Of a stretch of 6,678 nucleotides of DNA, positions 1 to 6,589 are shown piece after piece. Source of the stretch: Candidatus Nealsonbacteria bacterium RIFCSPLOWO2_01_FULL_38_120. Lineage in GTDB: Bacteria > Patescibacteriota > Minisyncoccia > Minisyncoccales > GWA2-38-27. The translations under genes and the position numbers were made by a program. The first letter of the stretch is position 1, and each line of letters begins with the position of its first letter. The stretch lies in assembly GCA_001821475.1 (NCBI GenBank), contig MHMF01000027.1, forward strand, positions 1 through 6,678, written 5' to 3'. The notes under the pieces are model-generated. The model did not search any database, was not told the origin of the DNA, and saw nothing but the letters and a program-made list of their open reading frames with translations.

Positions 1-29
1 TGTTTTTAGCGGCAAATTTAGTTTATAAT
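1..29 (+). promoter_or_regulatory. putative promoter upstream of the 29-codon ORF
   Basis: A perfect TATAAT lies at 24-29, with a weak -35-like TGTTTT at 1-6 and a 17-bp spacer. The ATG at 36 begins 7 bases after the -10 box, about where transcription would start, so the transcript could be leaderless. Bases 4-29 resemble the outer end of the right inverted repeat (6638-6661): they share AGC-GCAAATTT followed by TATAAT, with two substitutions in the first 16 positions and a 2-nt spacing difference. The window may therefore begin at the tail of a further repeat copy. Seen directly: the -10 box and the resemblance. Inferred: promoter activity. Confidence 0.45.
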
Positions 30-35
30 AAAAAT

Positions 36-125
36 ATGGAGAATCAAACAATAAATCAAGCGATAAAATTAACTGGCTGTTGCGAGCCGTTTAATCCGGC
101 CGATGGATATGCTTACGAGTTATAG
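36..125 (+). pseudogene. truncated N-terminal stub of a small CPR 'hydrolase'-annotated protein
   Basis: This 29-codon ORF starts at ATG 36 and ends at a TAG (123-125) that lies inside the left inverted repeat. Its middle, with IKLTGCCEPFNP, recalls the N-terminus of a roughly 150-residue family common in CPR genomes and usually annotated 'hydrolase'. In that family a TGCC-x-x-F-[DN]-P block is followed by a Trp-Asp segment. Here the resemblance stops after FNPA, and the reading frame closes within the repeat. The simplest reading is a gene broken by arrival of the repeat or of the whole flanked cassette. The family recognition is from memory. The alternatives are a genuine leaderless small peptide or a chance ORF. 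Confidence 0.45.
113..119. repeat. possible target-site duplication, left copy (TTACGAG)
   Basis: TTACGAG directly abuts the outer end of the left inverted repeat, which begins at 120. The right repeat ends at 6660 and is followed immediately by TTACGAA (6661-6667) in the same orientation. Six of seven bases agree. The inverted-repeat match does not continue into this stretch, so the similarity is a separate direct repeat. The position is what a transposition-generated duplication would give, but the motif is short and could be coincidence. Confidence 0.4.
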
Positions 126-199
126 CGAATTTGCAGCTGAAATTTGGAGAAAAGACCAGAAATTCTCTTTTTATTTGGCATTTTGTAATTCAAAGTAAA
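120..199 (+). repeat. left 80-bp inverted repeat flanking the glycan operon
   Basis: These 80 bases match the reverse complement of 6580-6660 in 77 of 81 aligned columns. There are three substitutions (at 127, 135 and 167) and one base missing after 158. The match stops sharply on both sides. The outer tip can fold: 126-132 pairs with 140-146, with one G-T wobble, around a 7-nt loop. No transposase-like coding is present. The copy interrupts the reading frame of the upstream stub and ends 27 bases before the first glycosyltransferase start, so its inner end lies in that gene's promoter region. It is probably a copy of a dispersed MITE-like or REP-like family, but the copy number cannot be seen here. 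Confidence 0.9.
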
Positions 200-201
200 A
201 T
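175..201 (+). promoter_or_regulatory. candidate operon promoter at the inner edge of the left repeat
   Basis: TTGGCA at 175-180 matches the sigma70 -35 consensus at five of six positions. TAAAAT at 196-201 matches the -10 consensus at five of six. The spacer is 15 bp, shorter than the ideal 17. Most of it lies in the repeat, so the repeat may carry the promoter that drives the operon. In the inverted right copy the -35-like hexamer is kept but the -10 is changed. In such AT-rich sequence this is only a candidate. Confidence 0.3.
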
Positions 202-226
202 AAGAAATCTATCGGACTAAGAATGT

Positions 227-1219
227 ATGCCAATAAGATGGATTGAAATCAGTAAAAAGAAATATGGCGGCGTTGCGTATAACGATGAGGCAAGAAATTT
301 TTTATCAAAATATTTTGAGGTGAATTTGGTTGACTGCGAAGCGAAATTTTTCAAAAAAGCAAAGCCGTTTAAGTTGTTAGAGTCGTTGTTCCGCCTTTCT
401 AATATGAAAGGAGAAAAAGATTTGTGGATAAGAGATTTTTATTCAACTCTTACTCTGCCATTTGACAAAACAAAAGGAAAAAATTTAGTTGTTATTCATC
501 ATCTTGATTTTTCTGGTTTTTCTTTGTTTGCCCAGCCGTTTTTAAATTTTCTTAAAATTATGTTTTTCTTTCCGGCTCTTCGGAAAGTTAATGGGATAGT
601 GACGGTTTCCAGATATTGGCAAAATTATTTTTTTAAAAAAGGATATAAAAATGTTTATAGAATATATAACGGGTTTAATTTGTCCGATTTTAATATTCAG
701 GATAAAGACATTTTGGATTTCAAAGAAAAATATAATTTTCAGGATAAGCCGATTATTTATTTAGGGAATTGCCAGAGGGCTAAAGGGGTGGTAGAAAGTT
801 ATAATGCGCTTAAGGGGTTAGATGCATATTTGGTTACTTCCGGGAGAGAACAAATTAAAATTCCAGCCAGAAATTTGAATTTAGAATATAAAAATTATCT
901 GAAGCTGTTAAAAGCGTCGTCAATTGTTTTGGCTATGTCAAAATTTGAAGAGGGTTGGTGCAGGACCGCCCATGAAGCAATGCTATGCAGGACCATGGTT
1001 ATTGGGTCTGGGCTTGGGGGGATGGGGGAGTTGCTGGAAGGCGGAAAGCAAATAGTTTGTCGGAACTTCAGTCAGTTGAGGGAGAAAGCGGAATATTTAT
1101 TGGCGAGGCCGCAGATGAGAAAGAAAATGGGCGAAGACGGATATGATTACGCGAAAAATTTTACGATTGAGAGATTCAATAAAGAATGGCGGGATATGAT
1201 TAAAAAAATAATTATATAA
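227..1219 (+). CDS. GT4-family glycosyltransferase
   Basis: This is a predicted cytoplasmic retaining glycosyltransferase (GT-B fold, GT4) of 330 residues that would add a sugar to a growing lipid-linked glycan. A glycine-rich N-terminal loop, KKYGGVAYND (residues 11-20), fits the acceptor/donor cleft. YNGFNLSDF (147-155) matches the usual linker between the two Rossmann domains. GNCQRAKGV (180-188) supplies the basic residues expected to contact the nucleotide diphosphate. The C-terminal EX7E motif is present as E242-E250 (EGWCRTAHE), followed by a conserved GSGLGGMGELLEGG stretch at 260-273. There is no signal peptide or membrane segment. ATG 227 is the only sensible start, because an in-frame TAA lies at 218-220; the Shine-Dalgarno is weak. 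It is the first gene of the operon and begins 27 bases inside the left inverted repeat. Donor and acceptor cannot be deduced. Confidence 0.9.
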   Translation: MPIRWIEISKKKYGGVAYNDEARNFLSKYFEVNLVDCEAKFFKKAKPFKLLESLFRLSNMKGEKDLWIRDFYSTLTLPFDKTKGKNLVVIHHLDFSGFSLFAQPFLNFLKIMFFFPALRKVNGIVTVSRYWQNYFFKKGYKNVYRIYNGFNLSDFNIQDKDILDFKEKYNFQDKPIIYLGNCQRAKGVVESYNALKGLDAYLVTSGREQIKIPARNLNLEYKNYLKLLKASSIVLAMSKFEEGWCRTAHEAMLCRTMVIGSGLGGMGELLEGGKQIVCRNFSQLREKAEYLLARPQMRKKMGEDGYDYAKNFTIERFNKEWRDMIKKIII

Positions 1220-1224
1220 TAATT

Positions 1225-1230
1225 TAAGGT
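1225..1230 (+). promoter_or_regulatory. ribosome binding site for the 872-residue fusion gene
   Basis: TAAGGT in the 16-nt gap between the first two operon genes ends 5 bases before ATG 1236. It is the clearest Shine-Dalgarno-like element inside the operon and supports that start. The other downstream genes have weak or no such signal and appear to rely on overlap. Confidence 0.5.
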
Positions 1231-1235
1231 ATAGT

Positions 1236-3854
1236 ATGAATTTTTCAGGACTTGAGAAAAAATTAATTTGGCTAATTTTATTTATAACTGGTTTTGGCGT
1301 TATTTATTTTTTTGACAAGGCGCTTGGTATCGGGATTCTTTTTATTGTTTTTCTTAATTTAATTACTTTTTTTATATTTATTAAAGCCGGGCTCAATGAC
1401 AAAGAATTATTCTATCTCTTTCTGATTGCTTTTTTGTTCCACTTAGGGGTTGCATTGTTTGTTTATTACGCTAATTTTCAGCCATTTAGCAACGGATATG
1501 GCGACCATATTCTTTACCACGACTTGGCAAAGCAAATAGCCCAAAGAGTTTTGAACGGAAATTTTTCTTTGCAAGGGATTGATATAAGCCATTATTATCC
1601 GGTAATCATTGGGTATATTTACGCTTTTACATTGCCGAATATGCTCATAGGCCAACTATTTAATGTCTGGATTTTTGCCGTTTCCATTATTTTTTTGTAT
1701 CTGATAGTTCGAGAAATAAGCGGTTCAAAAAAATGGGCTTTTTTAATCGGGCTGGCGGCGACTGTTTATCCAAGTTATATTTTTTATGGAAGTTTGCTGA
1801 TTAGAGAGGTTTTTGTTATCCTTTTGTCTTTGGCAGGATTGTTGTACGCGATAAAATTAATAAAAAGTTTTTCCTGGCGCGATTTTTTGTTCTTTTTTGT
1901 TGTTTTGACCGGTTTAATCCATTTTCGTTTTTATATCGGTTATGTGTTGCTTTTTACTTTCATCCTTTGCTGGCTGGCGTTTTCAAAATTGAATTTAAAA
2001 GACAGGCTTGCTTACGCCTTGATTGTAATTCCAATTTTAGGATTATCGCCTTGGCTTTTGGGGCAAGGTTATTATGGAATAGCTACTATTAAGGGTTTTA
2101 TTACTCCTCAGCAAGTTGTTCTCTATAGGGAAAGAGTTTATCCGCCATCTGTGGCGTATACGCCGCCCGCCCAACCAGAAATTTTAACTTTATCGGAACC
2201 GCCCATTGAGCAGAAAAATTTAATTTTGCCGGAACCATCTAAACCCCCGCTTATTCAATCCGAACTTCCGATTTCTCAGCCAGAAATTCAGGAAACTGCT
2301 CCGCCCGTTCAAGCCGACACTAGCAGCGGTTTTTCAATTATAGTTAAAACGGAATTCGGTCATCCCTTAAAATTTTTAGAAAATTACTTGAAAGCGTTTA
2401 TTTTTGTTGTGTTGGGCCCTTTTCCTTTTCAGATGAGATATGCCCGGCACTTTATCGCCTTGATTGAAACATTGCCTTGGTATTTTTTATTTTTCTTTAT
2501 AATACAAGGAATAATCGCGTCTGTAAGGCGTTATAGGCACGCTCTTCCATTAGCAGTTTTCGGGTTTGGCGTTTTTATTGTTTTAGCGCTTTTCATAAAT
2601 AATTTCGGCGTAGTTACTAGAATTCGGATGCCAGCTTTTTTATCTCTTCTTTGTCTGATTCCGCTTGGCTTCGCCAGATATGGTCGTAAATTTAAAGACG
2701 GAAAAATTAGAGTTTGCCATGCGACCACAGTGGATTCTTCAATTAGATTCCTTTTATTGAATCAGATAAAAAATTTACAAAAGAATGGCTACGAAATGTC
2801 GGCTGTTTGTTCCGACGGAAAATGGATTAAAGAGATTGAATCACAGGGTATTAAAGTCAAGACCATTAAAATGACAAGAAAAATCAGCCCGTTTTCTGAT
2901 TTAGTCGCTTTATTCCGGCTGATTATTTTTTTCAAAAAAGAAAAATTTGATATTGTCCATGTTCATACTCCGAAAGCGGGTTTTTTAGCTCAATTAGGGG
3001 CGAAGATGGCAGGCGCGCCGATAATTGTCAACACAATACATGGACTGTATTTTCAAGAAAGCGATCATTGGCCAAAGAAAGTATTTTTCATTTTAACGGA
3101 AAAAATACAGGCATTTTGTTCCGATTTGATTTTTTCAGTTAACAAGGAAGATGTGGGAACAATGATTAAAGAGAAAATTTGCGGCCCGGATTTAATCAAG
3201 TATTCAGGCGACGGGATTAATCTTGAACGATTTAATCCGGAAATATTTTCTCAAGAATTTATTAAAAATAAAAAAGAAAAATTGGGCATAGGAAGCTCAA
3301 AAAAAGTTATCGGGATTGTCGCCAGATTAGTTGAAGAGAAAGGATATTTGGACCTTTTTGCGGCGTTTAAGATAATTATTGGAAGATTTCCCGAGTCGCT
3401 GCTTTTGATAGCCGGACCGCTTGAACAGCAAAAAAAAGACGCGATAAACATAGATGCCGCCAAAGAATATGGCATAGAAAAAAGCATTTTATTTTTAGGG
3501 GAAAGAACGGACATAGTTGATATTTATTCTTTAATGGATATTTTTGTTTTGCCTTCCCATCGGGAAGGAATAGGGCTTTCAATACTGGAAGCGTCGGCAA
3601 TGAAAATGCCCGTGGTCGCGACCGACATAAGGGGATGCAGAGAAGCGGTGGACGATAACAGAACCGGGATTTTGGTTCCGGTTAAAAATCCTCAAAAACT
3701 CGCTGATGCGATAATTTATCTCCTGGAAAATCCGGAAATCGGAAAGAAAATGGGATCGGTCGGGAGAGAAAAAGTTGAAAAACAATTTGATGAAAAATTG
3801 GTTTTTAGTAGAATGGAAGAGGGGTATAAAAAATTGATCAATGAGAAACTATGA
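1236..3854 (+). CDS. fusion of a membrane GT-C-like glycosyltransferase and a GT4 glycosyltransferase
   Basis: This is an 872-residue two-part protein. Residues 1 to about 480 are a multi-pass membrane domain with roughly a dozen hydrophobic segments (for example 9-26, 30-50, 57-78, 141-159, 231-249, 410-428, 436-454). The first large loop (about 79-120) carries NGYGDHILYHDLA, with acidic D90 and D96 as in GT39/ArnT-type GT-C enzymes that use polyprenyl-phosphate sugars. Residues 302-358 form a proline-rich stretch in a later loop. After the last helix comes the basic sequence RYGRKFKDGK, then a complete GT4 domain from about 489. That domain shows FDIVHVHTPKAG (571-582), DGINLERFNPE (659-669), R697 and K702 for the donor phosphates, and the EX7E motif E777-E785 (EGIGLSILE). 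The basic residues after the last helix put the GT4 domain in the cytoplasm. No Met, GTG or TTG at the junction would allow separate translation. The stop overlaps the next start as ATGA. The GT4 assignment is firm; the GT-C function is likely but not certain. Confidence 0.85.
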   Translation: MNFSGLEKKLIWLILFITGFGVIYFFDKALGIGILFIVFLNLITFFIFIKAGLNDKELFYLFLIAFLFHLGVALFVYYANFQPFSNGYGDHILYHDLAKQIAQRVLNGNFSLQGIDISHYYPVIIGYIYAFTLPNMLIGQLFNVWIFAVSIIFLYLIVREISGSKKWAFLIGLAATVYPSYIFYGSLLIREVFVILLSLAGLLYAIKLIKSFSWRDFLFFFVVLTGLIHFRFYIGYVLLFTFILCWLAFSKLNLKDRLAYALIVIPILGLSPWLLGQGYYGIATIKGFITPQQVVLYRERVYPPSVAYTPPAQPEILTLSEPPIEQKNLILPEPSKPPLIQSELPISQPEIQETAPPVQADTSSGFSIIVKTEFGHPLKFLENYLKAFIFVVLGPFPFQMRYARHFIALIETLPWYFLFFFIIQGIIASVRRYRHALPLAVFGFGVFIVLALFINNFGVVTRIRMPAFLSLLCLIPLGFARYGRKFKDGKIRVCHATTVDSSIRFLLLNQIKNLQKNGYEMSAVCSDGKWIKEIESQGIKVKTIKMTRKISPFSDLVALFRLIIFFKKEKFDIVHVHTPKAGFLAQLGAKMAGAPIIVNTIHGLYFQESDHWPKKVFFILTEKIQAFCSDLIFSVNKEDVGTMIKEKICGPDLIKYSGDGINLERFNPEIFSQEFIKNKKEKLGIGSSKKVIGIVARLVEEKGYLDLFAAFKIIIGRFPESLLLIAGPLEQQKKDAINIDAAKEYGIEKSILFLGERTDIVDIYSLMDIFVLPSHREGIGLSILEASAMKMPVVATDIRGCREAVDDNRTGILVPVKNPQKLADAIIYLLENPEIGKKMGSVGREKVEKQFDEKLVFSRMEEGYKKLINEKL

Positions 3855-4438
3855 TTATCCGTTTAGCCGAAAAAGACGACATCGAACAGATTGCCGATAT
3901 TCACCAAAAAGAAATAAATAAAGGTTTTTTGAGCGGGCTTGGAAGCGGTTTTTTGGAGAAAGTTTATTTAGCCATAATTAAGTCAAAAATTAGTTTTTGT
4001 GTTGTTGATGAAGAGAATGGAAAAATTACCGGATTTATTGCGGGAGCCGTGAATTTGGACAAATTTTTTCGTTATTTTTTGAAAAACCATTTTTTTACAG
4101 CGTTTTTTTCTCTTTCTCCTCAAATTTTTAATTTAGAAAAAATTAAAAAAATAATAGAAGTCTTGTTTTATCCTAAAAAAGGAAACAGCTTGCCTGAAGC
4201 TGAACTTTTAACTATAGCCGTAATAAACGAATTTCAAGGGCAAGGGATAGCTGTCCAGATGCTCGCGAGATTTATATATGAGATGAAAAATAGGAAAATT
4301 GGCAGTTTCAAGGTCATTGTCGGCGAAAGTTTAACGCCTGCCATTAAGTTTTATGAAAAAAGCGGTTTTAGGTTTGTTAAAAACATAAATATCCACGGAA
4401 ACTATATTTCGCGCGTTTACGCGTATTATATAAAATAA
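3851..4438 (+). CDS. GNAT-family N-acetyltransferase, probably amino-sugar acting
   Basis: This is an acetyl-CoA-dependent N-acetyltransferase of 195 residues, slightly longer than a minimal GNAT domain. The N-terminal MIIRLAEKDDIEQIADIH is the typical first strand and helix. LTIAVINEFQGQGIA (120-134) is motif A, with the CoA pyrophosphate loop Q129-x-x-G132-x-A134. AIKFYEKSGFRFV (164-176) is the usual C-terminal motif with the Tyr before the last strand. A hydrophobic, basic insert at about 68-115 (KFFRYFLKNHFF, then IKKIIEVLFYPKK) separates the early strands and may form the acceptor pocket. The gene starts inside the preceding stop (ATGA), so it is translationally coupled, and it is followed after 1 nt by the WecA-like gene. 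The operon also has a sugar aminotransferase, so acetylation of a nucleotide-linked amino sugar (WecD- or PseH-like) is the best inference. A different amine substrate remains possible. Confidence 0.85.
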   Translation: MIIRLAEKDDIEQIADIHQKEINKGFLSGLGSGFLEKVYLAIIKSKISFCVVDEENGKITGFIAGAVNLDKFFRYFLKNHFFTAFFSLSPQIFNLEKIKKIIEVLFYPKKGNSLPEAELLTIAVINEFQGQGIAVQMLARFIYEMKNRKIGSFKVIVGESLTPAIKFYEKSGFRFVKNINIHGNYISRVYAYYIK

Positions 4439-4439
4439 T

Positions 4440-5390
4440 ATGTTCGGATTTATTTTTTTACTATTTTTTATTTCCTTTTTGATTTCGCTGTTTTTAATAA
4501 TATTTTTATTAAAAATATCAGAGAAGGGAAAATTTTTTGATATTCCATGGGGAGACGCGCTGAAAATTCATAAACTTCCGATATCGTATTTGGGCGGATT
4601 GGCGATGATTTTATCTGCGATAGCCGGGTTGGTTTTAGCAAGTTTTTTTTATAAAAATTTTTATTTGCAAATTGTTGGAATTATACTGAGCGCCGCGGTT
4701 ATTTTTTTATTGGGATTTTGGGACGATTTGAGGTGGAAGCATATTTCAAAAATTAAACCTTGCCGGAAGTTTTTATTTTTAATTATTCTCTCTCTTCTGG
4801 CGTCTATTTTTTTGATGTTTGGCGGATTAAGAATTAGTTTTTTTAGCAATATCTACCTGGGGATTTTCTTGACTGCCGGTTATATTTTTATTTTTATTAA
4901 CGCCGTCAATTATCAAGATGGAATGGACGGATTGGCGGCTGGGCTTGCGGCAATTTCCTTGGTCGGATTTATCGCATTATCTGCTATCTCGGGAAACATT
5001 TTTTCTTTATTTTTTTCCGCGGTTATATTAGGCGCTGTTTTAGGATTTTTGGCTTTTAATTTTCCAGCTGCTAAAATTTTTATGGGGGATTCCGGCGCTT
5101 ATTTTATTGGCTTTATTTTGGTTGTTCTGGCGTCTTTTTATTCAAAACATTATAATATATTAAGTTTGGTTGGTTCTATTTTTATTGTTGGGGTTCCTAT
5201 TTTTGAGGGAGTTTTCACAAATATTAGGCGAATTTTAAGAAAAAAGTCTATATTTTTAGGAGACAGAAGTCATTTTTATGACAGATTGCTTCAGAAAGGA
5301 TTCTCTGCTCAAAAAACGCTTTTTGTTTTTTATTCCATTCAATTTTTATTTGTGGCGGCAGGAGTTATTATTACTGCTATAACATTATGA
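4440..5390 (+). CDS. WecA/MraY-family polyprenyl-phosphate sugar-1-phosphate transferase
   Basis: This 316-residue integral membrane enzyme transfers a sugar-1-phosphate from a nucleotide sugar to undecaprenyl phosphate, priming glycan assembly on the cytoplasmic face. The family motifs appear in order: IHKLPISYLGGLAM (43-56), the Mg-binding pair D95-D96 in GFWDDLRWK, INAVNYQDGMDGLAAG (153-168) with N157, D160 and D163, FPAAKIFMGDSGA (208-220) with D217, and a cytoplasmic loop GDRSHFYDRLL (274-284). The N-terminus is a strong hydrophobic helix (about 2-24), and around ten membrane segments fit the family. WecA proteins usually have a His-rich HxHH in the last loop. Here only H278 remains, which may be a lineage variant affecting substrate choice. 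The motif pattern suits a WecA-type hexosamine-phosphate transferase better than MraY of peptidoglycan synthesis. The gene starts 1 nt after the acetyltransferase stop with no clear Shine-Dalgarno, and its stop overlaps the aminotransferase start as ATGA. Confidence 0.92.
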   Translation: MFGFIFLLFFISFLISLFLIIFLLKISEKGKFFDIPWGDALKIHKLPISYLGGLAMILSAIAGLVLASFFYKNFYLQIVGIILSAAVIFLLGFWDDLRWKHISKIKPCRKFLFLIILSLLASIFLMFGGLRISFFSNIYLGIFLTAGYIFIFINAVNYQDGMDGLAAGLAAISLVGFIALSAISGNIFSLFFSAVILGAVLGFLAFNFPAAKIFMGDSGAYFIGFILVVLASFYSKHYNILSLVGSIFIVGVPIFEGVFTNIRRILRKKSIFLGDRSHFYDRLLQKGFSAQKTLFVFYSIQFLFVAAGVIITAITL

Positions 5391-6589
5391 AGATATCGCT
5401 TTCTAAGCCGGATATTGCGGACGACGACAGAAAAGAGGTCTTGAATATTTTGGAAACCCCTTATTTGTCCTTGGGGCCAAAGCTAAAAGAATTTGAAGAA
5501 AAAATTGCTGAATATGCGGGCGTGAAATACGCTGTTGGAGTAAGTAGCGGAACAGCTGGTCTGCATTTGATTGTAAGAGCTTTAAGTATAAAAAATGACA
5601 ACGAAATAATCACGACTCCTTTTTCTTTTATTTCTTCCTCAAACTGTATTATATATGAAGGCGCGAAGCCGGTTTTCGTTGATATCGGGAACGAGACTCT
5701 TAATATTAATCCCGAACTTATTGAAAAAGCGATAACTCCCAAAACAAAAGCGATTTTGGCGGTGGATGTTTTTGGCCATTCGGCTGATTGGAATGTTTTG
5801 GCAGAAATCGCAAAGAAACATAATCTTTTTCTTATTGAGGATTCGGCGGAAGCGTTAGGGTCGGAGTATAAATATAAATCTCAAATCCGAAATTTTTCGA
5901 AAAAGAAGCCGCGAATTCTCTCAAGCCGGGCAAAATTCGTTTGGCGCAAGTGCGGGTCTTTCGGCGATGCGGCGATTTTTTCTTTTTATCCGAATAAACA
6001 GATTGCTACAGGCGAGGGAGGGATTATTTTGACAGATAATGAGAGAATCGCCGATTTATGCCGGAGTATGGCGAATCAAGGGAGGAGAAATAATGGCGGC
6101 AAATGGCTGGAGCATATCCGGCTGGGCTATAATTATCGCTTAGATGAAATGAGTTGCGCGTTAGGAATTAACCAATTAAAAAGAATCAGCCAAATCATTG
6201 AGAAAAGAGAAAAAATAGCAGAACTTTATAATGAGAAATTAAAGGATTTTCCAGAAATTGAAATTCCTTATATCAGCCCTAATGTCAAGGTAAGCAGATT
6301 TGTCTATGTCGCGAAGCTATCCGAAAAATTTTCCAGAAAAGAACGGGACAGAATTATCAGTGAAATGTCAGATAGGGGAGTCCAATGTTCAAATTATTTT
6401 TATCCAATCCATCTTCAGCCGTTTTATCGGAAGATGTTTAATTATAAAAAAAAGGATTTCCCTGTTTGCGAAAGCGTAAGCCAGCGGACAATCGCTTTAC
6501 CGTTTTTTAACAATATAACCGAAGAAGAAATTGATTTTGTAGTAAGAAACTTAAAAAAAATAATAAGGGGCTTAAAGTATTTACTTTGA
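5387..6589 (+). CDS. DegT/DnrJ/EryC1/StrS-family PLP-dependent sugar aminotransferase
   Basis: This 400-residue fold-type I aminotransferase would move an amino group from glutamate to a nucleotide-linked keto-sugar. Visible motifs are SLSKPDI at the N-terminus, YLSLGPKLKEFEE (26-38), the cofactor-phosphate loop VSSGTAGLHL (52-61), PFSFISSSN (78-86), IEDSAEALGSEY (150-161) with D152 for the PLP nitrogen, and FSFYPNKQIATGEGG (198-212) with the Schiff-base lysine K204. LGYNYRLDEMSCALGINQL (246-264) and SNYFYPIHLQPFY (335-347) are also typical. All catalytic residues are present. Between SEYK and KCGSFGDAA there is an unusual insert of about 24 basic residues (about 165-188). The last two codons and the TGA lie inside the right inverted repeat. 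The start overlaps the upstream stop (ATGA). The exact sugar (WecE-, PseC- or PglE-like) cannot be fixed. With the GNAT it could form an N-acetylamino-sugar pair. Confidence 0.93.
   Translation: MKISLSKPDIADDDRKEVLNILETPYLSLGPKLKEFEEKIAEYAGVKYAVGVSSGTAGLHLIVRALSIKNDNEIITTPFSFISSSNCIIYEGAKPVFVDIGNETLNINPELIEKAITPKTKAILAVDVFGHSADWNVLAEIAKKHNLFLIEDSAEALGSEYKYKSQIRNFSKKKPRILSSRAKFVWRKCGSFGDAAIFSFYPNKQIATGEGGIILTDNERIADLCRSMANQGRRNNGGKWLEHIRLGYNYRLDEMSCALGINQLKRISQIIEKREKIAELYNEKLKDFPEIEIPYISPNVKVSRFVYVAKLSEKFSRKERDRIISEMSDRGVQCSNYFYPIHLQPFYRKMFNYKKKDFPVCESVSQRTIALPFFNNITEEEIDFVVRNLKKIIRGLKYLL
5879..5950 (+). other. in-frame insertion within the aminotransferase gene
   Basis: About 72 bases encode roughly residues 165-188, including SKKKPRILSSRAKFVWRK. 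Family members usually pass almost directly from the ALGSEYK segment to the G-x-x-GD segment. The piece is Lys/Arg rich, a multiple of three long and rich in DNA symmetry: the perfect 12-bp palindrome TTTTTCGAAAAA is at 5893-5904, and CGAATT (5912-5917) pairs with AATTCG (5934-5939). This resembles a small palindromic repeat inserted in frame, like the coding palindromic elements of Rickettsia. The exact edges are inferred from recalled family patterns. Confidence 0.5.

Noticed and set aside
103..198. Short ORF running through the left repeat (starts M-D-M-L-T-S-Y)
   Set aside because: It has no ribosome binding site, overlaps the stub in another frame and consists mostly of repeat sequence. 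The equivalent frame of the right copy is broken by the indel, so it is not conserved as coding.
3430..3437. Run of eight A residues that could cause programmed slippage
   Set aside because: The reading frame continues through it with conserved GT4 sequence on both sides. Similar A runs are frequent in this AT-rich window, and no downstream stimulatory structure is apparent.
3552..3568. Perfect 7-bp hairpin CCTTCCC-ATC-GGGAAGG
   Set aside because: It lies inside the codons of the conserved GT4 EX7E region (LPSHREG), has no U-tract and is explained by coding constraint and chance.
3579..3785. Several minus-strand ORFs of 60-93 codons under the operon genes (this one is representative)
   Set aside because: All lie opposite strongly conserved plus-strand coding regions, lack ribosome binding sites and have no recognisable motifs.
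227..6589. Possible recoding of TGA as glycine, as in some CPR lineages
   Set aside because: Three of the five genes end at TGA exactly where homologues are expected to end or where the next gene starts (ATGA overlaps), and there are no in-frame TGA codons within conserved regions.
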